Shown: positions 1-10,753, counted from the first letter of the stretch. The stretch: DNA of 64,000 bases from Byssochlamys sp. IMV 00236 (GCA_001931875.2 MSJH02000520.1:1-64000), one strand, 5' to 3'. Numbers and translations: made by a program. Notes: generated by a model not told the origin, from the letters alone.

Positions 1-366
1 AGACAGCTGCATTAGCCTTTCTGATTCATGCCAGCAGCGTAGATACCCCAGAGGAACTCACTTGCTACAGTATCCGCATTCTTAAACTCCTCTTTGCCGC
101 CAAAGACATCCTCTACTTCTTTCTGCTTCATGTCTGTCTTTTCGAAGTATTCGACATCCAGGACATATTGGTAAGGGCATGTACGGCATTCGAAACGGTT
201 GACGCCAAGAGGATATTGCGAGGAGGGCTCAGCGCGGGAGATAGTCAGCACATTGCTGCAGTTGGGACAAACTAGAGCAGTAATCGACTCTATCAGCATC
301 AAGAGACTCATTTTTAAGGTGGCGGGATGACGAGCATTCAGACGAAGACTCACAGGTCAAGGGCAT
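1..366 (-). CDS. rpc11: DNA-directed RNA polymerase III subunit RPC11 (TFIIS-like), 3' part outside window
   Basis: Small Pol III subunit that takes part in RNA cleavage and in termination/reinitiation in the nucleus. The first zinc ribbon is visible as CPNCSNVL followed by FECRTCPYQY, then the family segment KQKEVEDVFGG. The C-terminal TFIIS-like ribbon is not present before position 1, so the gene is cut by the window edge. I place the start at the ATG at 366 rather than in the longer open frame: exon 1 (354-366) encodes MPLT plus one base, an 82-base intron (272-353, GTGAGT...CTCTAG) follows, and splicing gives MPLTFCPNCSN, the usual N-terminus of this family. A second intron probably begins near the GTGAGT at about 44-49 (downstream of KNADTVA), since the open frame hits a stop at 12-14 without reaching the second ribbon. 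Family assignment is firm; the 3' structure is unresolved. Confidence 0.88.
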
Positions 367-1019
367 CTTGGAGGATTGATTCAGATTAAGAAGAGGTCAG
401 GTCTGAAGATATATAATATAAATACATGATCCAGCACTGGTCAAGAACGATAGATATTCATGACACCTTTCTTCAGCATCCTAGCCAGCTTCAAGCCTGG
501 TGCACGAGAAAGCTTTTGATAGGGCTCTTATCGTGCAGCATCATCAGTGGGCGGGAAAGACTGTCTAACCGCGCGGCAACCGCCGGCAGCGCGTACGACG
601 TGGGGCATCGGAAGCAGAAATATCGGCACGGATAATCTAAAACTCCGAGCGGCTATCGATGTTTAGGGAGTCGGGATAGTCAACCATCTTGTAGATTGTA
701 GAAAGCATTTAGAAAACAACAGTCTGTCCAGGTGGAATGGCCAGTCCACCTGACAGCTTTTCGAAATTGCTATAGTTGGTTATTTCGCTTATATGTACAT
801 ATATACTCTAGCCTCTTTTTGAAATATTTAAACCCACAGTGACGCGCTCCCCAGTCCTCATCTCTCGTCACCCCGCTACTTCCGATCCCTGCCCCGCATA
901 CGAGCGCAATCGTGTAGAGAACTACTTATCCGCCTTCTGCAAGATATCTACGCGTCTGCGTACGCTTTCTACGGTCCTGTTTTCATATAGGCCAAGTTCT
1001 GTCGTGGTCTAGAGCAAGA
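367..1019. other. intergenic region between divergent genes rpc11 and the ankyrin gene
   Basis: Shared upstream region of two divergently transcribed genes. A 69-codon open frame at 426-635 shows no protein-like features and I do not call it. No other gene or repeat is recognised. Confidence 0.6.
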
Positions 1020-1666
1020 ATGGCGGACGACGAGGTGAGCGGCGGTCGGGTTTATAAGCCATTATTAGGCAACACTAAGATACTGACTATTCGAACAGGG
1101 TGCATCTCCTCGCGAGCTGGTCGTCGAGGCGTGCCGTCGTGACCAGCCTCATCTGATCGAGCAGGTTATTCATGGCATGGAAAACAAGTCGAACGAAGAG
1201 ATCGCCGAGTTCTTCAACTCCGTCACCGATGCTCTCGGTAACTATGCGCTCCACATATGCGCCATGTATGGAAGCTGTGAGTCCGCCAATCTTTGCTGAA
1301 CTTGGGGGAGACGAGAACCAATTCCTGACTATAATCCATATAGACGATGTCATGGACGCCCTCTTCGATATCCAGTATTTCGAATGCGACCCTCTCACGC
1401 GTGTCGATAAGGAAGCGCCCCTTCACACTGCTGTTCGCTTTGCCAACGAAAAGGATTCAAAGCTCGGTCTTGAAATGATCGAGATGATGTGTGAGGCTGG
1501 ATGCGACCCCCGCGTCAAGAATAAGCACGGTCAGAAGGCTATCGACCTAGTCTATGACAACGACGAAATCAAGCTAGCGCTGCAGAAGGCCGAATACATT
1601 CTCAATGAAGGTGTCAGAGAAGCCGATGAAGATGGCGATGAAGGCAGTGCGAGTGACAGCGACTGA
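1020..1666 (+). CDS. small ankyrin-repeat protein
   Basis: Three exons (1020-1034, 1099-1276, 1344-1666) give 516 coding bases, 171 residues. The first intron is GTGAGC...ACAG (64 bases) and the second GTGAGT...ATAG (67 bases). The protein begins MADDEGASPRELVVEACRR, carries ankyrin-like segments (GNYALHICAMYGS near residue 59 and APLHTAVRF near 94, then GCDPRVKNKHGQKAIDLV) and ends in an acidic tail rich in Asp, Glu and Ser. It resembles the short, poorly characterised ankyrin proteins found across ascomycetes (the YGL242C type of yeast). Role unknown; ankyrin repeats usually mediate protein contacts. The long open frame starting at 1172 only covers the end of exon 2 plus the retained intron and is not the real start. 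Confidence 0.85.
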
Positions 1667-2365
1667 TAAGTCATACTGAACAACTGGCCTAGGTCATCTG
1701 TCTGACAAGGGCAGATCTGTGGATATCTTGGCGATCTTCCGCCGACAGTCTAACAGTATCTGTCCTTTTTCTATCTTACAGACTACAACACTGGTGTTGA
1801 GGTCAAGCATGGTTTTCGGTTTGAGGACGCGATCAAGATTGTGAGTTCACTTGAGTATCTCGCAGCTGGTCGATCAGTTCCCTCGCTGTCCATTTCACTT
1901 TACATCGGACATACTTGTCCCAAATATGGCGTCACTTAGTACCTGGCGACAGAGATGAAGCTCATAGCCCTTGTCCCTGGTTTCTTTTCTCCTTTGTCTT
2001 TCTATTTCCTTGGTCTGTTCACTATAGAGTAACTCAGTAGACCCGATCCGGGTTGCTTAGACGATCTACGTCTTGCCTGAATGATCTGGTGATAGCCACG
2101 TGCGACTGTCAATGACAGCTACGCTGGAATAGAGTGGTCCCAGGAAAAACAAAAAAAAAAAAAAAAAAATTGCCCAAATATCCATGACAAACGATTTCCA
2201 CAGCCGTCATCTCTTAGTCCAAAGTCCGTATTACTGCAAGAGAAAAATCAAGTATTATACAATGGACCAGTACAGATCTAACATGCTCACAAGGGATATC
2301 ATATAAGGTATCATATCGTAGTGCAACGGACAACCGCCAGATTTCCAACATCGAGATGAGGTATT
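1667..2365. other. intergenic region between convergent genes, with a 19-base A run
   Basis: Lies between the 3' ends of the ankyrin gene and nse3. It contains a run of 19 A at 2151-2169. A short open block at about 1782-1841 is flanked by TTACAG and GTGAGT, which looks exon-like but connects to nothing I can identify. Confidence 0.5.
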
Positions 2366-3667
2366 TCAATCATCACTATCCTCCTCATCTTCTTCAGGTT
2401 CTTCGTCTCCGGTGCGTCTCCGAGTACGCCTCGCCCCTTGGCCTCTCGCTTGAGTCTCTGCAGCCTGGTCGCCAGAATTATTCTCTGGCTTCTGCTTTCC
2501 TAATCCAAGACTCCTCCGGAGTCTGCTTTCGAATTCTTCCATCTCCTCCTTGTCTTCTGCACTCGCCGTATTGCCATTCAGCATAGCAGGGTCCGGGCGC
2601 CCGTAGACCTCCCTGACTAGTCCAGCAACACCATTTTCCCCGACTTCGATTTTTCCTCTAGGACCAACCATGTACTCAATCACTTCCTCTCCACCATCCA
2701 TTTCTCGATTGCGAACCAGATACCCATCCTTGCAAAGCCGCTGCAACAACCGTTCCGTGCGGTCGATCGGTGTGTATGCTTCAGCATTGGTACGCCTCAG
2801 GTAACGATCGAGCTTTTGCTCTGGAAGAGAGCCTCCATTAAGGCTGATGACGGAGATTATGAAGGTGTAAAGGGCAGTGTAGGTACTTTCGGTCCATGAT
2901 GACGGGGCTTTCGTCGGTGGAATTATGGTCGGAGTTCGGTAGGCGGGAGGAAGGGTACTTGTTAGTATCCACGATTTCGTAGCGGATGATTGCTTCTCGA
3001 CACGTTGTGCAGCTGCATGGATATAAGTTAATCAATCATATAAAGCACTTCTTTTCGGAAAGCATGCTTGTTGTTCAGGGCAGGTTGAGAAGGGAGTAAA
3101 AAACACGAATCCTGCATTATCACCAGGAACAGAAGAGAAAATACCAGAACCCACCTCTTCGTTGGCTAATTGTAACCTTTTCCTTGCCTGGTAATTCGAC
3201 CATCTCCATACCAAACCTCTTCCTTAGAACTGTCTGAGCCTCATCGAAAACTGCCTTGAACCGTCGCGATCCTTGCTCTCCCAAAACTTTCGCGCTAATA
3301 TCAGTGCGCCGGATCGGTTGCCGTGAATACTCGCTCGCCAGCGCCAGGCGCACCATCTTCTTGACCATCACGTCAACCATAGTAGGCGCCTCCACCTCAT
3401 TGCCGGACGATTCGGAGTCGCCAGAGTCGTCCGGTTGTACATCGTCAGTTCGTCGTCGCTGGCGTCGAGAATCATGCTGTGTCTGTTCTCCCACTTCAGA
3501 AGATGAAGACGCTTCATCTTCGCTCGCTTCTGGTTCTGGCTGCTGTAATTCGCTCTTGATAAGTATGCGACTTCATTTTGATGTACATACGTCCGTGCAT
3601 AGGAGCGCAGGGAGTCGGGAACGATGAGGATGAAACATACTGCGCGCCGTTTCCGTACAAGAGGCAT
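2366..3667 (-). CDS. nse3: Nse3, MAGE-domain subunit of the SMC5/6 complex
   Basis: Nse3 binds DNA and, with Nse1 and Nse4, forms the ATPase-bridging subcomplex of SMC5/6 that acts in repair and chromosome segregation. Three exons (3641-3667, 3155-3554, 2366-3012) joined across introns of 86 and 142 bases give 1074 bases, 357 residues. The N-terminus MPLVRKRRA joins an acidic Ser-rich linker; the MAGE winged-helix part starts with VKKMVRLALASEYSRQPIRR (about residue 75) and continues through RRFKAVFDEAQTVLRKRFG. Exon 3 carries the second half (SWILTSTLPPAYR, then ALYTFIISVISLNGGSLPE), the segment RLLQRLCKDGYLVR and a charged tail ending EEDEEDSDD. Every exon junction preserves the frame. Assignment rests on MAGE-family resemblance and is firm. 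Confidence 0.88.
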
Positions 3668-3929
3668 GTTGCCGATTTGATGCTACCACGTAGCTTTTAG
3701 TACCGTTACAGAACAAATCCAAGATACTAACAGTTGATAGCCTCTTGCGATATTGTTCAAGCGCAGTTGAGTATGGTCCGTGTTCGCGCCCGACGCGTTA
3801 GACGCGCGACGCTTGGCAAGCACTCTAACCTTGCCTGGCGACGTCAAAGTTTATCAGTTGAGATAGCAACTATCCACCCCACATTCGCCTTCGATATTAT
3901 TCAAATTACTCCACCACACTAACAAGCAA

Positions 3930-4000
3930 GCATCATTGGTCTAGTGGTAGAATTCGTCGTTGCCATCGACGAGGCCCGTGTTCGATTCACGGATGATGCA
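3930..4000 (+). tRNA. tRNA-Gly (anticodon GCC)
   Basis: A 71-base cloverleaf without intron. The acceptor stem pairs GCATCAT with ATGATGC and A is the discriminator; the D arm contains TGGTCTAGTGGTAGA; the anticodon stem CGTCG/CGACG closes loop TTGCCAT with anticodon GCC; the T arm CCGTG-TTCGATT-CACGG is perfect. A and B boxes are therefore intact and a T6 tract follows. Lies between nse3 and a gene-poor region. Confidence 0.96.
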
Positions 4001-4011
4001 AAGCGATTTCC

Positions 4012-4017
4012 TTTTTT
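4012..4017 (+). terminator. Pol III terminator of tRNA-Gly
   Basis: Run of six T starting 11 bases after the mature tRNA 3' end; a further T-rich tract follows at about 4039-4051 and could serve as back-up. Confidence 0.85.
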
Positions 4018-5560
4018 GACCCTCATTCCTATTCTCGTCGTTTTTTTTTTTGGCCGTCTGGAGATGAATGGACCTACTGTCGATGCTTCGTCCAAGGATT
4101 TAGCGCGTAACTTCATCTACAGTACATGCTCATTCGACCGCAAATAAGAATCGCGCTATCTGATGCATACCGACCGGCTCGCCTGATGCGAAGTCTAGTC
4201 ACGCTCTAGCTCTGTCTAGGAATATATATATCCGTAGTGAGTTCGCGTAACGTAAGGAATCTCATAGACAGTATATGTACGCCGTTCAATCCAAGACTAT
4301 AAAATATCAAATACTCTAGGACAACAGTAAAATATACCCACGACAAGCTGACATTGTTCTCATCCCGAGAGGTCCGCTGGAAACCTACTGGCTGGAGGGC
4401 TATCATTCGGAAGAGTGACGGGCAGTTACGCACGAGGGTGCTACGTATTCCACATGCCATTCCCTTGCTCTTGAAGAGAGGGAAATGCAGTTACCCTACA
4501 TGTCTGGGATACTGACGCGTACTCCCGAAAAAGGGAATGGAAAGGGGCTGGTAATTGTACAACCAGTGAAGATGATGTGATGCGTGGGATGTCCGACGAG
4601 TTTGCTAAGGGGAATAAGAGCATTCCCAGGACGAGAGAATATGGAGAGGTCCGCCGGTATTGCAAGGGCAGGGCAAGTCATAGAGGAACTGCGGAAATCT
4701 AGGATCACGGAGCAAAGGTTCTGGAGGAGCACTTGTACGGGAATAATTTCTTAATTGCTCAGAGAGCTGGAGGTCGCCGAAACCTATCAGCTATCTCTGT
4801 TCCCTGACTCTATCCTAATATCGCAGCTGCCCGGAGCCGAACTGAATATCGAACTAAACTGTTCCATGGTTCTAGCTCCGTCTTCTTTGATCCCATACAG
4901 GTGGATCCAGGTAGCTCCCCGTTGCAGCTGCTACCCGGTTTGTATAGGATAGGAGCAGCGGACTGCAGCAGGTTTGCAGCTCGTCTTCACAGAAACCGTG
5001 AGGGCTGATAGGAACGCACGAAAGAAGGAAATTCACATCTCAACCCCGCAGCATTCCCCTCATAGAGACGTCCGAGGAAAGGGGAGATCCGACAATTGAG
5101 GTGCCAATTTGATGAATCCTATATTCGCGGACTGTAAGTGCGAAGGAATTGCTGAAACCCCGCTTCGAGACCAGATCTCTCGGACATAAATACAGCCATC
5201 TTCCTCTCTGACCCTCCGATTTTTTTCTCATCAGATATACATATACATACATTTATGAACCTCCCTTTGTTGACTACTTATCTTGAGTTATTCAATGTAT
5301 ATATGTACCAGATGTTTTCGATTGCTCTTGATAAGACTTCGGGCCGTATACTCTCTTCTTTTTCTGGTTTGAACAGTCCCTTATCGCGATCTCTATATGC
5401 TCATGCATCTCGTCGTCCCTACTTAAAATGACGCTTTTTATATTGACTTCCCAATTTGTAACACGAGGCACTTCATTGTGAAGACCAGGGGGACACCGTA
5501 CAACTAAAGGTAGAGTTGCAGGAGACGGCACAGGATGGCCACACCCCGACACTTAATGTA
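4018..5560. other. no recognisable gene
   Basis: Only short open frames without protein-family features on either strand (longest about 86 codons). No repeat or RNA gene seen. Confidence 0.5.
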
Positions 5561-5564
5561 AGTT

Positions 5565-5987
5565 TGTCTGCTTTATCGAAAAGAGCAAGTACTGGGAGAC
5601 ACTCCGCCTCGCATAGGGGCAAAACGCGGTCTATCAACCGCTTTCCACCCGCAGACCGATGGACAGACGGAGCACCAAAACCAGGTACTTGAGCACTACT
5701 TGCGAGCATATACTAACTTCGAGCAGGATAACTGGGCCAGCCTATTGCCAGTGGCGCAACTGGTCTACAATAAATCCCGACATAGCGCAACCGGAATCGC
5801 ACCAGCGGAAGCACTCATGGGCTTTATCCCCGAATCGCGCCTCGATGTCGCCGAAGACACGCAAATGGGAGAAGCAGAAAACGCAGTCGACCGTGTCAAG
5901 CACCTAGATGACGCGCGAAGGACCCTTACCGAACACTTGCAGGGAAACCATGAGCGGGTCCATGGCAAGTCCTCGGCGAATCCCTGA
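5565..5987 (+). mobile_element. Ty3/gypsy retrotransposon remnant (integrase C-terminal part)
   Basis: The frame around 5620-5980 reads LSTAFHPQTDGQTEHQN, then VLEHYLRAYTNFEQDNW, LLPVAQLVYNKSRHSATG and PAEALMGFIPE, which is the end of the integrase core typical of fungal Ty3/gypsy polyproteins. Immediately upstream, KSKYWETLRLA is in another frame, so a one-base shift separates the pieces. Homology ends near 5970. No LTR, reverse transcriptase or gag is attached here, so this is a truncated, inactive fragment of a fungal retroelement. Confidence 0.85.
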
Positions 5988-6056
5988 AGAACTTACGTTC
6001 TTGGATTTTCCTGGTCATGGTCACCTCCTCCTATTCACAGGAAAAGAGGTAGATAC

Positions 6057-6480
6057 ATGTCCGGGTGCCACTCAGACCGGACGAGGTTGAAAACGCAGGT
6101 AACTTCCTTAAAGATTCAAATCTTATCATCTCTGACAGTACTCGAGTTGAAATTGTATTCATGCCAGATGAGCATATTTCCCAGATCTTCTATAATGGCT
6201 TTGCAATCCCCGACCACGCAGATATCCACAAAGATGATATCCATATCGTCATATACGGGAAATAATTGCTACGTTTCGAGGACTTTGTGACAACTCCTAA
6301 CAAACCTCTCAAATTTATCGTTTTATCTCTCGAATTCGAGGAAAATAAAGTGCCCTTGAGGAGACAAATCGACGTAATCTGAAAATTACGCGATAATCGA
6401 AACTGGCATTTGGCCTTCTTGAACCACGAACCCAGTCTGCTTCCGACAATAAACGCCTTTTATGATTTGGATTCTTAATA
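6057..6480 (+). pseudogene. degenerate upstream copy of the unknown gene at 6618-7256
   Basis: A piece with stops at about 6263 and in the following stretch. After the open part (NFLKDSNLIISDSTRVEIVF...), the segment at 6330-6470 reads LEFEENKVPLRRQIDVI, stop, KLRDNRNWHLAFLNHEPS and LLPTINAFYDLDS. This closely parallels TFEENEAQLRRQINALTRL, RWHEIFLIHEPSQLPNLNNF in the downstream open frame, so the two are tandem copies of one family and this one is broken. Family unknown. Confidence 0.55.
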
Positions 6481-6617
6481 GGTGCATAAAGAGTTCGAGA
6501 CAATACTTGGGCCTATTGTGAAAAACCTCCTCATACACGTTCTTTTCTGGTTCAATCCGGAATTCAAAATGCCAAAAACCCACAGCAATTAATTGCAGAG
6601 CTTCCAATTCTTGTCGC

Positions 6618-7256
6618 ATGTGGTCGCATTTGTCGCTCAATTTAAAGGCTTGGAATGCAGAGCAGCTGCATGAGATCCGTATAGTGCATGAGGGCAGCCT
6701 CAAGCTAGCTTACGCGCTTGCGGATTTGGACTGGCGTGTAAACAACATCCATTTCAAACGGCTTATGGATAAACTGATCCAGATCGCATTCGTGATCTAT
6801 GATGATTCGACTGTCTATGCCGTAGTCAGGATCAACAAGGCAGAGCCGAAGAATTATTCCTTCCATCAAGGTCATGGAAGTAATCGGAAGCAAGTGTCAA
6901 GGCCAAACGAATTACTTCATTTCATGAATACAGCTTTAACGTTCGAGGAGAACGAGGCACAGCTGAGACGTCAGATTAATGCTCTGACGAGGTTACGCGA
7001 GACTCCACGATGGCACGAAATATTCCTCATCCACGAGCCCAGTCAGCTTCCAAACCTGAATAATTTTGACAGCTCTCGTTATCTTGTACCATTTCGCCGG
7101 TCTTCAGAGTCCGATGCATACAATAACTTCTGGCAGTATATGTACAACCCTCTTCCACGACCTACAGACCGTGAAGACGGTGCAAAACGAAGTGAGGAAA
7201 ATACTCGGAGTCGGGAAGATATGGTGTCGTTCCTGTGGTTTGTTTTGAGTCTATAG
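6618..7256 (+). CDS. unknown protein (possible gene fragment), intact copy of a tandem pair
   Basis: A 212-codon ATG open frame. Not recognised as a known family. Features seen: a hydrophobic strand near residues 56-70 (IQIAFVIYDDSTVYAVVRI), the repeated block FEENEAQLRRQINAL followed by RLRETPRWHEIFLIHEPS near residues 110-145, and a charged C-terminus. Because a broken relative of the block lies 600 bases upstream and decayed sequence follows, the frame may be only the surviving part of a longer gene. Flanking sequence is relic-rich, which lowers confidence that it is expressed. Confidence 0.35.
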   Translation: MWSHLSLNLKAWNAEQLHEIRIVHEGSLKLAYALADLDWRVNNIHFKRLMDKLIQIAFVIYDDSTVYAVVRINKAEPKNYSFHQGHGSNRKQVSRPNELLHFMNTALTFEENEAQLRRQINALTRLRETPRWHEIFLIHEPSQLPNLNNFDSSRYLVPFRRSSESDAYNNFWQYMYNPLPRPTDREDGAKRSEENTRSREDMVSFLWFVLSL

Positions 7257-7409
7257 CTTCTGAAATCCGCCCGTGCCGTGCTTGCGGTGGAAGGGCGGCC
7301 AGGCAAAATTCAGACGCGCCTACAACGGCATTTCGGAAGTTGTACTCATCGATAGCCCTTCGTTAGTACCTTGACATATTGGTTTTTCATCAGAATAGCT
7401 GTCCATATA

Positions 7410-8400
7410 TATGAAAACTTCCAAGCCCGAGTCTTGCAAACACTCATCGCCCTCAGGAGGCTGGCAATGACAGAGGAATGGAACATCACAAGTCTGGGAC
7501 GATGAGTACCTCCTACTTTATTTCAATACACACACTCCGGATCATATAAAATGTCTTCTCGATACCGATGAAACCCCTCTTACGTTTGATGAGTTGAAAG
7601 GCGTTGATTGGATAGACACTACTGATGCCGGTGTATATGCTCATCTGATCTGACCGATCAGCGAAGTATCACGTACCCATATCTATGTTGGCTCAGCGAC
7701 TTCTATACAATAGATTATCCAAGAGAAGGATCGACCACGAAAGCCGTCAAATATGGAGAAGGTAAGCGTATCACCTTACCATATTATAAGTTTTCAATCT
7801 AACATTCATAGATGCGTCTACTAAAAACGTTTAATGAACCAAATTTAAGTTTAAGGATGGTTTCGTGCGTTAGGCCGTCTGGCGAACAAGGTACCAGAAC
7901 CATCACAACTCCCAACAATGACTTAATGCCGCCGTGCTTCGACGGATTGATCGAGGTGGCAGAGGGACAAGCAAAGATCCAGGGTATCGCCTTTGTGATC
8001 GAAATACTACCAATCAGGCGGTATAGTAGATCAGCGGTCGCAAATCCAGAGACAAATATCGAGCCCTTGCATATCCCTCCTGGTTCGATGATATCGAGAA
8101 TAATGACGAGCCAGCCCTGGGGTCCAAAAGGCGTCGTGCGAACGAAAAGTCCCCCGCCATTGCCAGCCAGAAGACATCTCAGCTTGAAGCGCAGGCCCGT
8201 GAATGCTTCAGATTCACGGCCATTATGGATGTGGCGCCGCTTGACCCCCACTGGGGATTGGGTATCGAGGCAAATTGCCCTCTCTACGAGGGCCATGTGC
8301 AGACTCTTGTGGAGATCTTTAAGGTCAAGGGCATCCGCCGTTATGATCCTGAAACTCGTCTACGCGTCTCAGTTCCCCGGTAAAAGCGGGACTGATTAGA
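7410..8400 (+). pseudogene. degraded GIY-YIG-like fungal ORF (tentative)
   Basis: Frame pieces, interrupted by stops: DEYLLYFNTHTPDHIK, DETPLTFDELKGVDWID, TTDAGVYAHLI, stop, PISEVSRTHIYVGSATS. The GVY...IYVG pair spaced by about 18 residues resembles the GIY-YIG nuclease core found in many uncharacterised fungal proteins. A possible intron (GTAAGC...TCATAG, about 7762-7811) precedes further open sequence; at 8190-8370 another frame reads DVAPLDPHWGLGIEANCPLY, compatible with the C-terminal part of such proteins. Several stops and frame changes mean it is not functional as sequenced. Assignment rests on motif resemblance only. Confidence 0.35.
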
Positions 8401-9598
8401 AGGACCATCGACAAACCAACGCTGGTTGACGTGTGAGGACTCTAAAGATCTCGTTGACCGCTATACAGAGTACACCCATGGCAATCCCAAGAAAGATCAG
8501 TCCCTCACTTCTCATCTCCTCTACATCTCTTACCCACTACTCGACCGTCAAAAGGATTGAAAAGAACGCGTAACGTTCTTTTCGACATTATTACATGTGT
8601 ATATAAAGCTTTAGATAGTTACGTCGAGAATATACCTCAGTTAGATACCTAGGTAGCCTTGTGCCTACTTACTGCAGCGTGAGTGAGTGAGGTGACCAGG
8701 TCGAATAGTAACTTAACATTCCAACGATGATAAGCTTTCAGACTCTCCCTATACAATAGAAGAGGATTACTCTCCGTGCTGACGGGATCTAACTCGAACC
8801 AGACGCGATTTGAGCTCATTAGCTTCACGAAAAGATCGAGTAACACCTTTGATCCTCTACCAAATGCACATGAGAGTGACATTCTGCGAGTTTCAGCGTT
8901 ACAGCTTGTCTACCCTTTATAAATTTTGTTTTATCTCGCATACTCTCAGCAGGAGTGACGCTTCGTTGCGAATCCGAGGTGGTTTCGCAGAAGGGCACCT
9001 GGCGCTTCAGTGCATATACTCGTTTACGTCTTTCGATACCCCATCAGATCCTTGATGATATTATCGAGGAGATGATACGTCGAGATCAAGGTATGACGAA
9101 CTGAGATGCCTTCAGCAGACTGCAGCATCAGCCTGACTGTTTTAATGCTGAAACCATGGGTCCTTTTCTTTATCAGAAATCCACGGCAGAGACATTGTTA
9201 CCTAGGAACCGATATCAGAATGTGAATCATACTGTGCCTTTTCCCTGAGGATAGACCATGAAACTTGAAAGTACCGTGCCATGAACAAACGCGGATCGGG
9301 ACCCCTTAGGGAACCGAGATCAAAGGTCTACATGTCACGGCCAGGTGCCTACAAGGCTACCATCCTCTCAACTACAAGTTGTTCCCTCCATCAGGCCTTC
9401 AACCTCGGACACTTATTGTCTGCGACCCCTCAAACTCGATTCAAGCCCCATCATTCCTTTCTCCTCAAACGCCCATTAAGGTAACATTATACCACAACAA
9501 AACACTGAATATCCATACTAATCCTTATTATCTTGGACCATCACGGCACAGGCTTCGATCCACCACTCAACGAGATACCACTCGAACAGGCAAGAAAG
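8401..9598. other. no recognisable gene; upstream region of MTAP gene
   Basis: Only short frames without family features. The MTAP frame extends in-frame upstream of 9599 to 9509 but contains no ATG there. Confidence 0.5.
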
Positions 9599-10540
9599 AT
9601 GATCGCCGTCTCCAAAGAATACAAAGAGCCCGTCAGGATCGCCGTCATCGGCGGTACTGGACTCAGAGAACTCCCGGGTTTCACGCAGGTCGCGACCCTG
9701 GACATTTCCACTCCCTGGGGCAAGCCCTCCGCTCCTATCATTATCCTTCACCACAAATGCTCGACTGACGGCAAGGATGTGTCTATCGCTATCGCCTTCT
9801 TGAGCCGTCATGGTCTTCACCATCAGATCACCCCTCACGAGATGCCTGCTCGTGCTAATATCGCTGCTCTTCGATCTATCGGCGTCCGGACGATTATTGC
9901 TTTCTCTGCCGTGGGAAGCTTACAGGAGCATATTAAACCTCGCGACTTTATAGTCCCAGACCAGATAATTGATAGAACTAAGGGCATCCGGCCATTCACC
10001 TTCTTCGAAGGAGGCGCTGTTGCTCATGTTCCCTTCGGTGAACCATTCGACGAGCGCGTCGCCAAGGTCGTTCGAGCTTGCGGACATAGTTTAGAGGGAG
10101 AGGGTGTCGTGCTGCATGATCGAGGCACGTTGATTTGCATGGAGGGCCCTCAGTTCTCTACGCGCGCTGAAAGCAACCTATATCGCTCTTGGGGTGGTAG
10201 CATTATTAACATGTCCGCTCTTCCAGAGGCTAAACTTGCCCGTGAAGCCGAAATCGCATACCAAATGATCTGTATGTCAACGGACTATGATTGCTGGTAC
10301 GAGTCGACTGAGGATGTTACCGTTGAGATGGTCATGGGTAATATGAAAGCCAACGCGCTTAACGCGAAGCACTTTATCACTGCTGTTCTTGATGAACTCG
10401 CTAAGAAAGAGCATACCGAACTTGTGCAGGCTAAGCATCTTACTGGCTCTGTGAAGTTTGGTATTAGCACACCTATTCATCACTGGAGTGCCCATGCTCG
10501 GGAAAGGCTGACCTGGCTCTTTCCTGGGTATTTTGAGTAG
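9599..10540 (+). CDS. S-methyl-5'-thioadenosine phosphorylase (MTAP)
   Basis: Cleaves methylthioadenosine, the by-product of polyamine synthesis, with phosphate to adenine and methylthioribose-1-phosphate; the first salvage step of the methionine cycle, cytosolic. Visible family elements: phosphate loop VIGGTGLRELPGF (residues 16-28), SRHG.HH near 67, SAVGSLQE near 103, MEGPQFSTRAES near 180, NMSALPEAKLAREAEIAYQM near 206 and the purine-selecting STDYDCW near 231. I use the ATG at 9599 (313 residues, MIAVSKEYKEPVRIAVIGG), which matches usual N-termini; the frame upstream lacks ATG and only begins with TTG at 9533, though an unseen upstream exon is possible. No intron is needed. Converges on the purine permease gene, 213 bases away. 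Confidence 0.93.
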   Translation: MIAVSKEYKEPVRIAVIGGTGLRELPGFTQVATLDISTPWGKPSAPIIILHHKCSTDGKDVSIAIAFLSRHGLHHQITPHEMPARANIAALRSIGVRTIIAFSAVGSLQEHIKPRDFIVPDQIIDRTKGIRPFTFFEGGAVAHVPFGEPFDERVAKVVRACGHSLEGEGVVLHDRGTLICMEGPQFSTRAESNLYRSWGGSIINMSALPEAKLAREAEIAYQMICMSTDYDCWYESTEDVTVEMVMGNMKANALNAKHFITAVLDELAKKEHTELVQAKHLTGSVKFGISTPIHHWSAHARERLTWLFPGYFE

Positions 10541-10753
10541 TTAGACGAAGCAAACGATTACGATCGTAAGACTGAATAGAAATCTCTATATCCATGTCTG
10601 CGTCACATCGTACTCTTTCCAATATTGTAGCTAACTAACTGACTAACCAATATCAAGTAGTTTATCCATTATATCTCTGCAAGTTGGGAACACACTTAGA
10701 CATCCATTCATTATAACGTCTTCTGCGTTGTTTTTCAAGTCGTCAGAAGCCAT

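Noticed and set aside
426..635. 69-codon (+) open frame
   Set aside because: No family features; lies in the divergent promoter of rpc11 and the ankyrin gene.
1087..1426. Minus-strand frames over the ankyrin gene
   Set aside because: Antisense shadows of a well-supported three-exon gene.
3256..3627. 123-codon (+) frame
   Set aside because: Antisense to nse3 exon 2.
7799..8399. 165-codon (-) and 195-codon (+) frames
   Set aside because: Opposite frames over the same decayed segment; the protein-like signal near 8190-8370 is in a third frame.
9379..9838. Frames overlapping the start of the MTAP gene
   Set aside because: Other-frame shadows; no family features.
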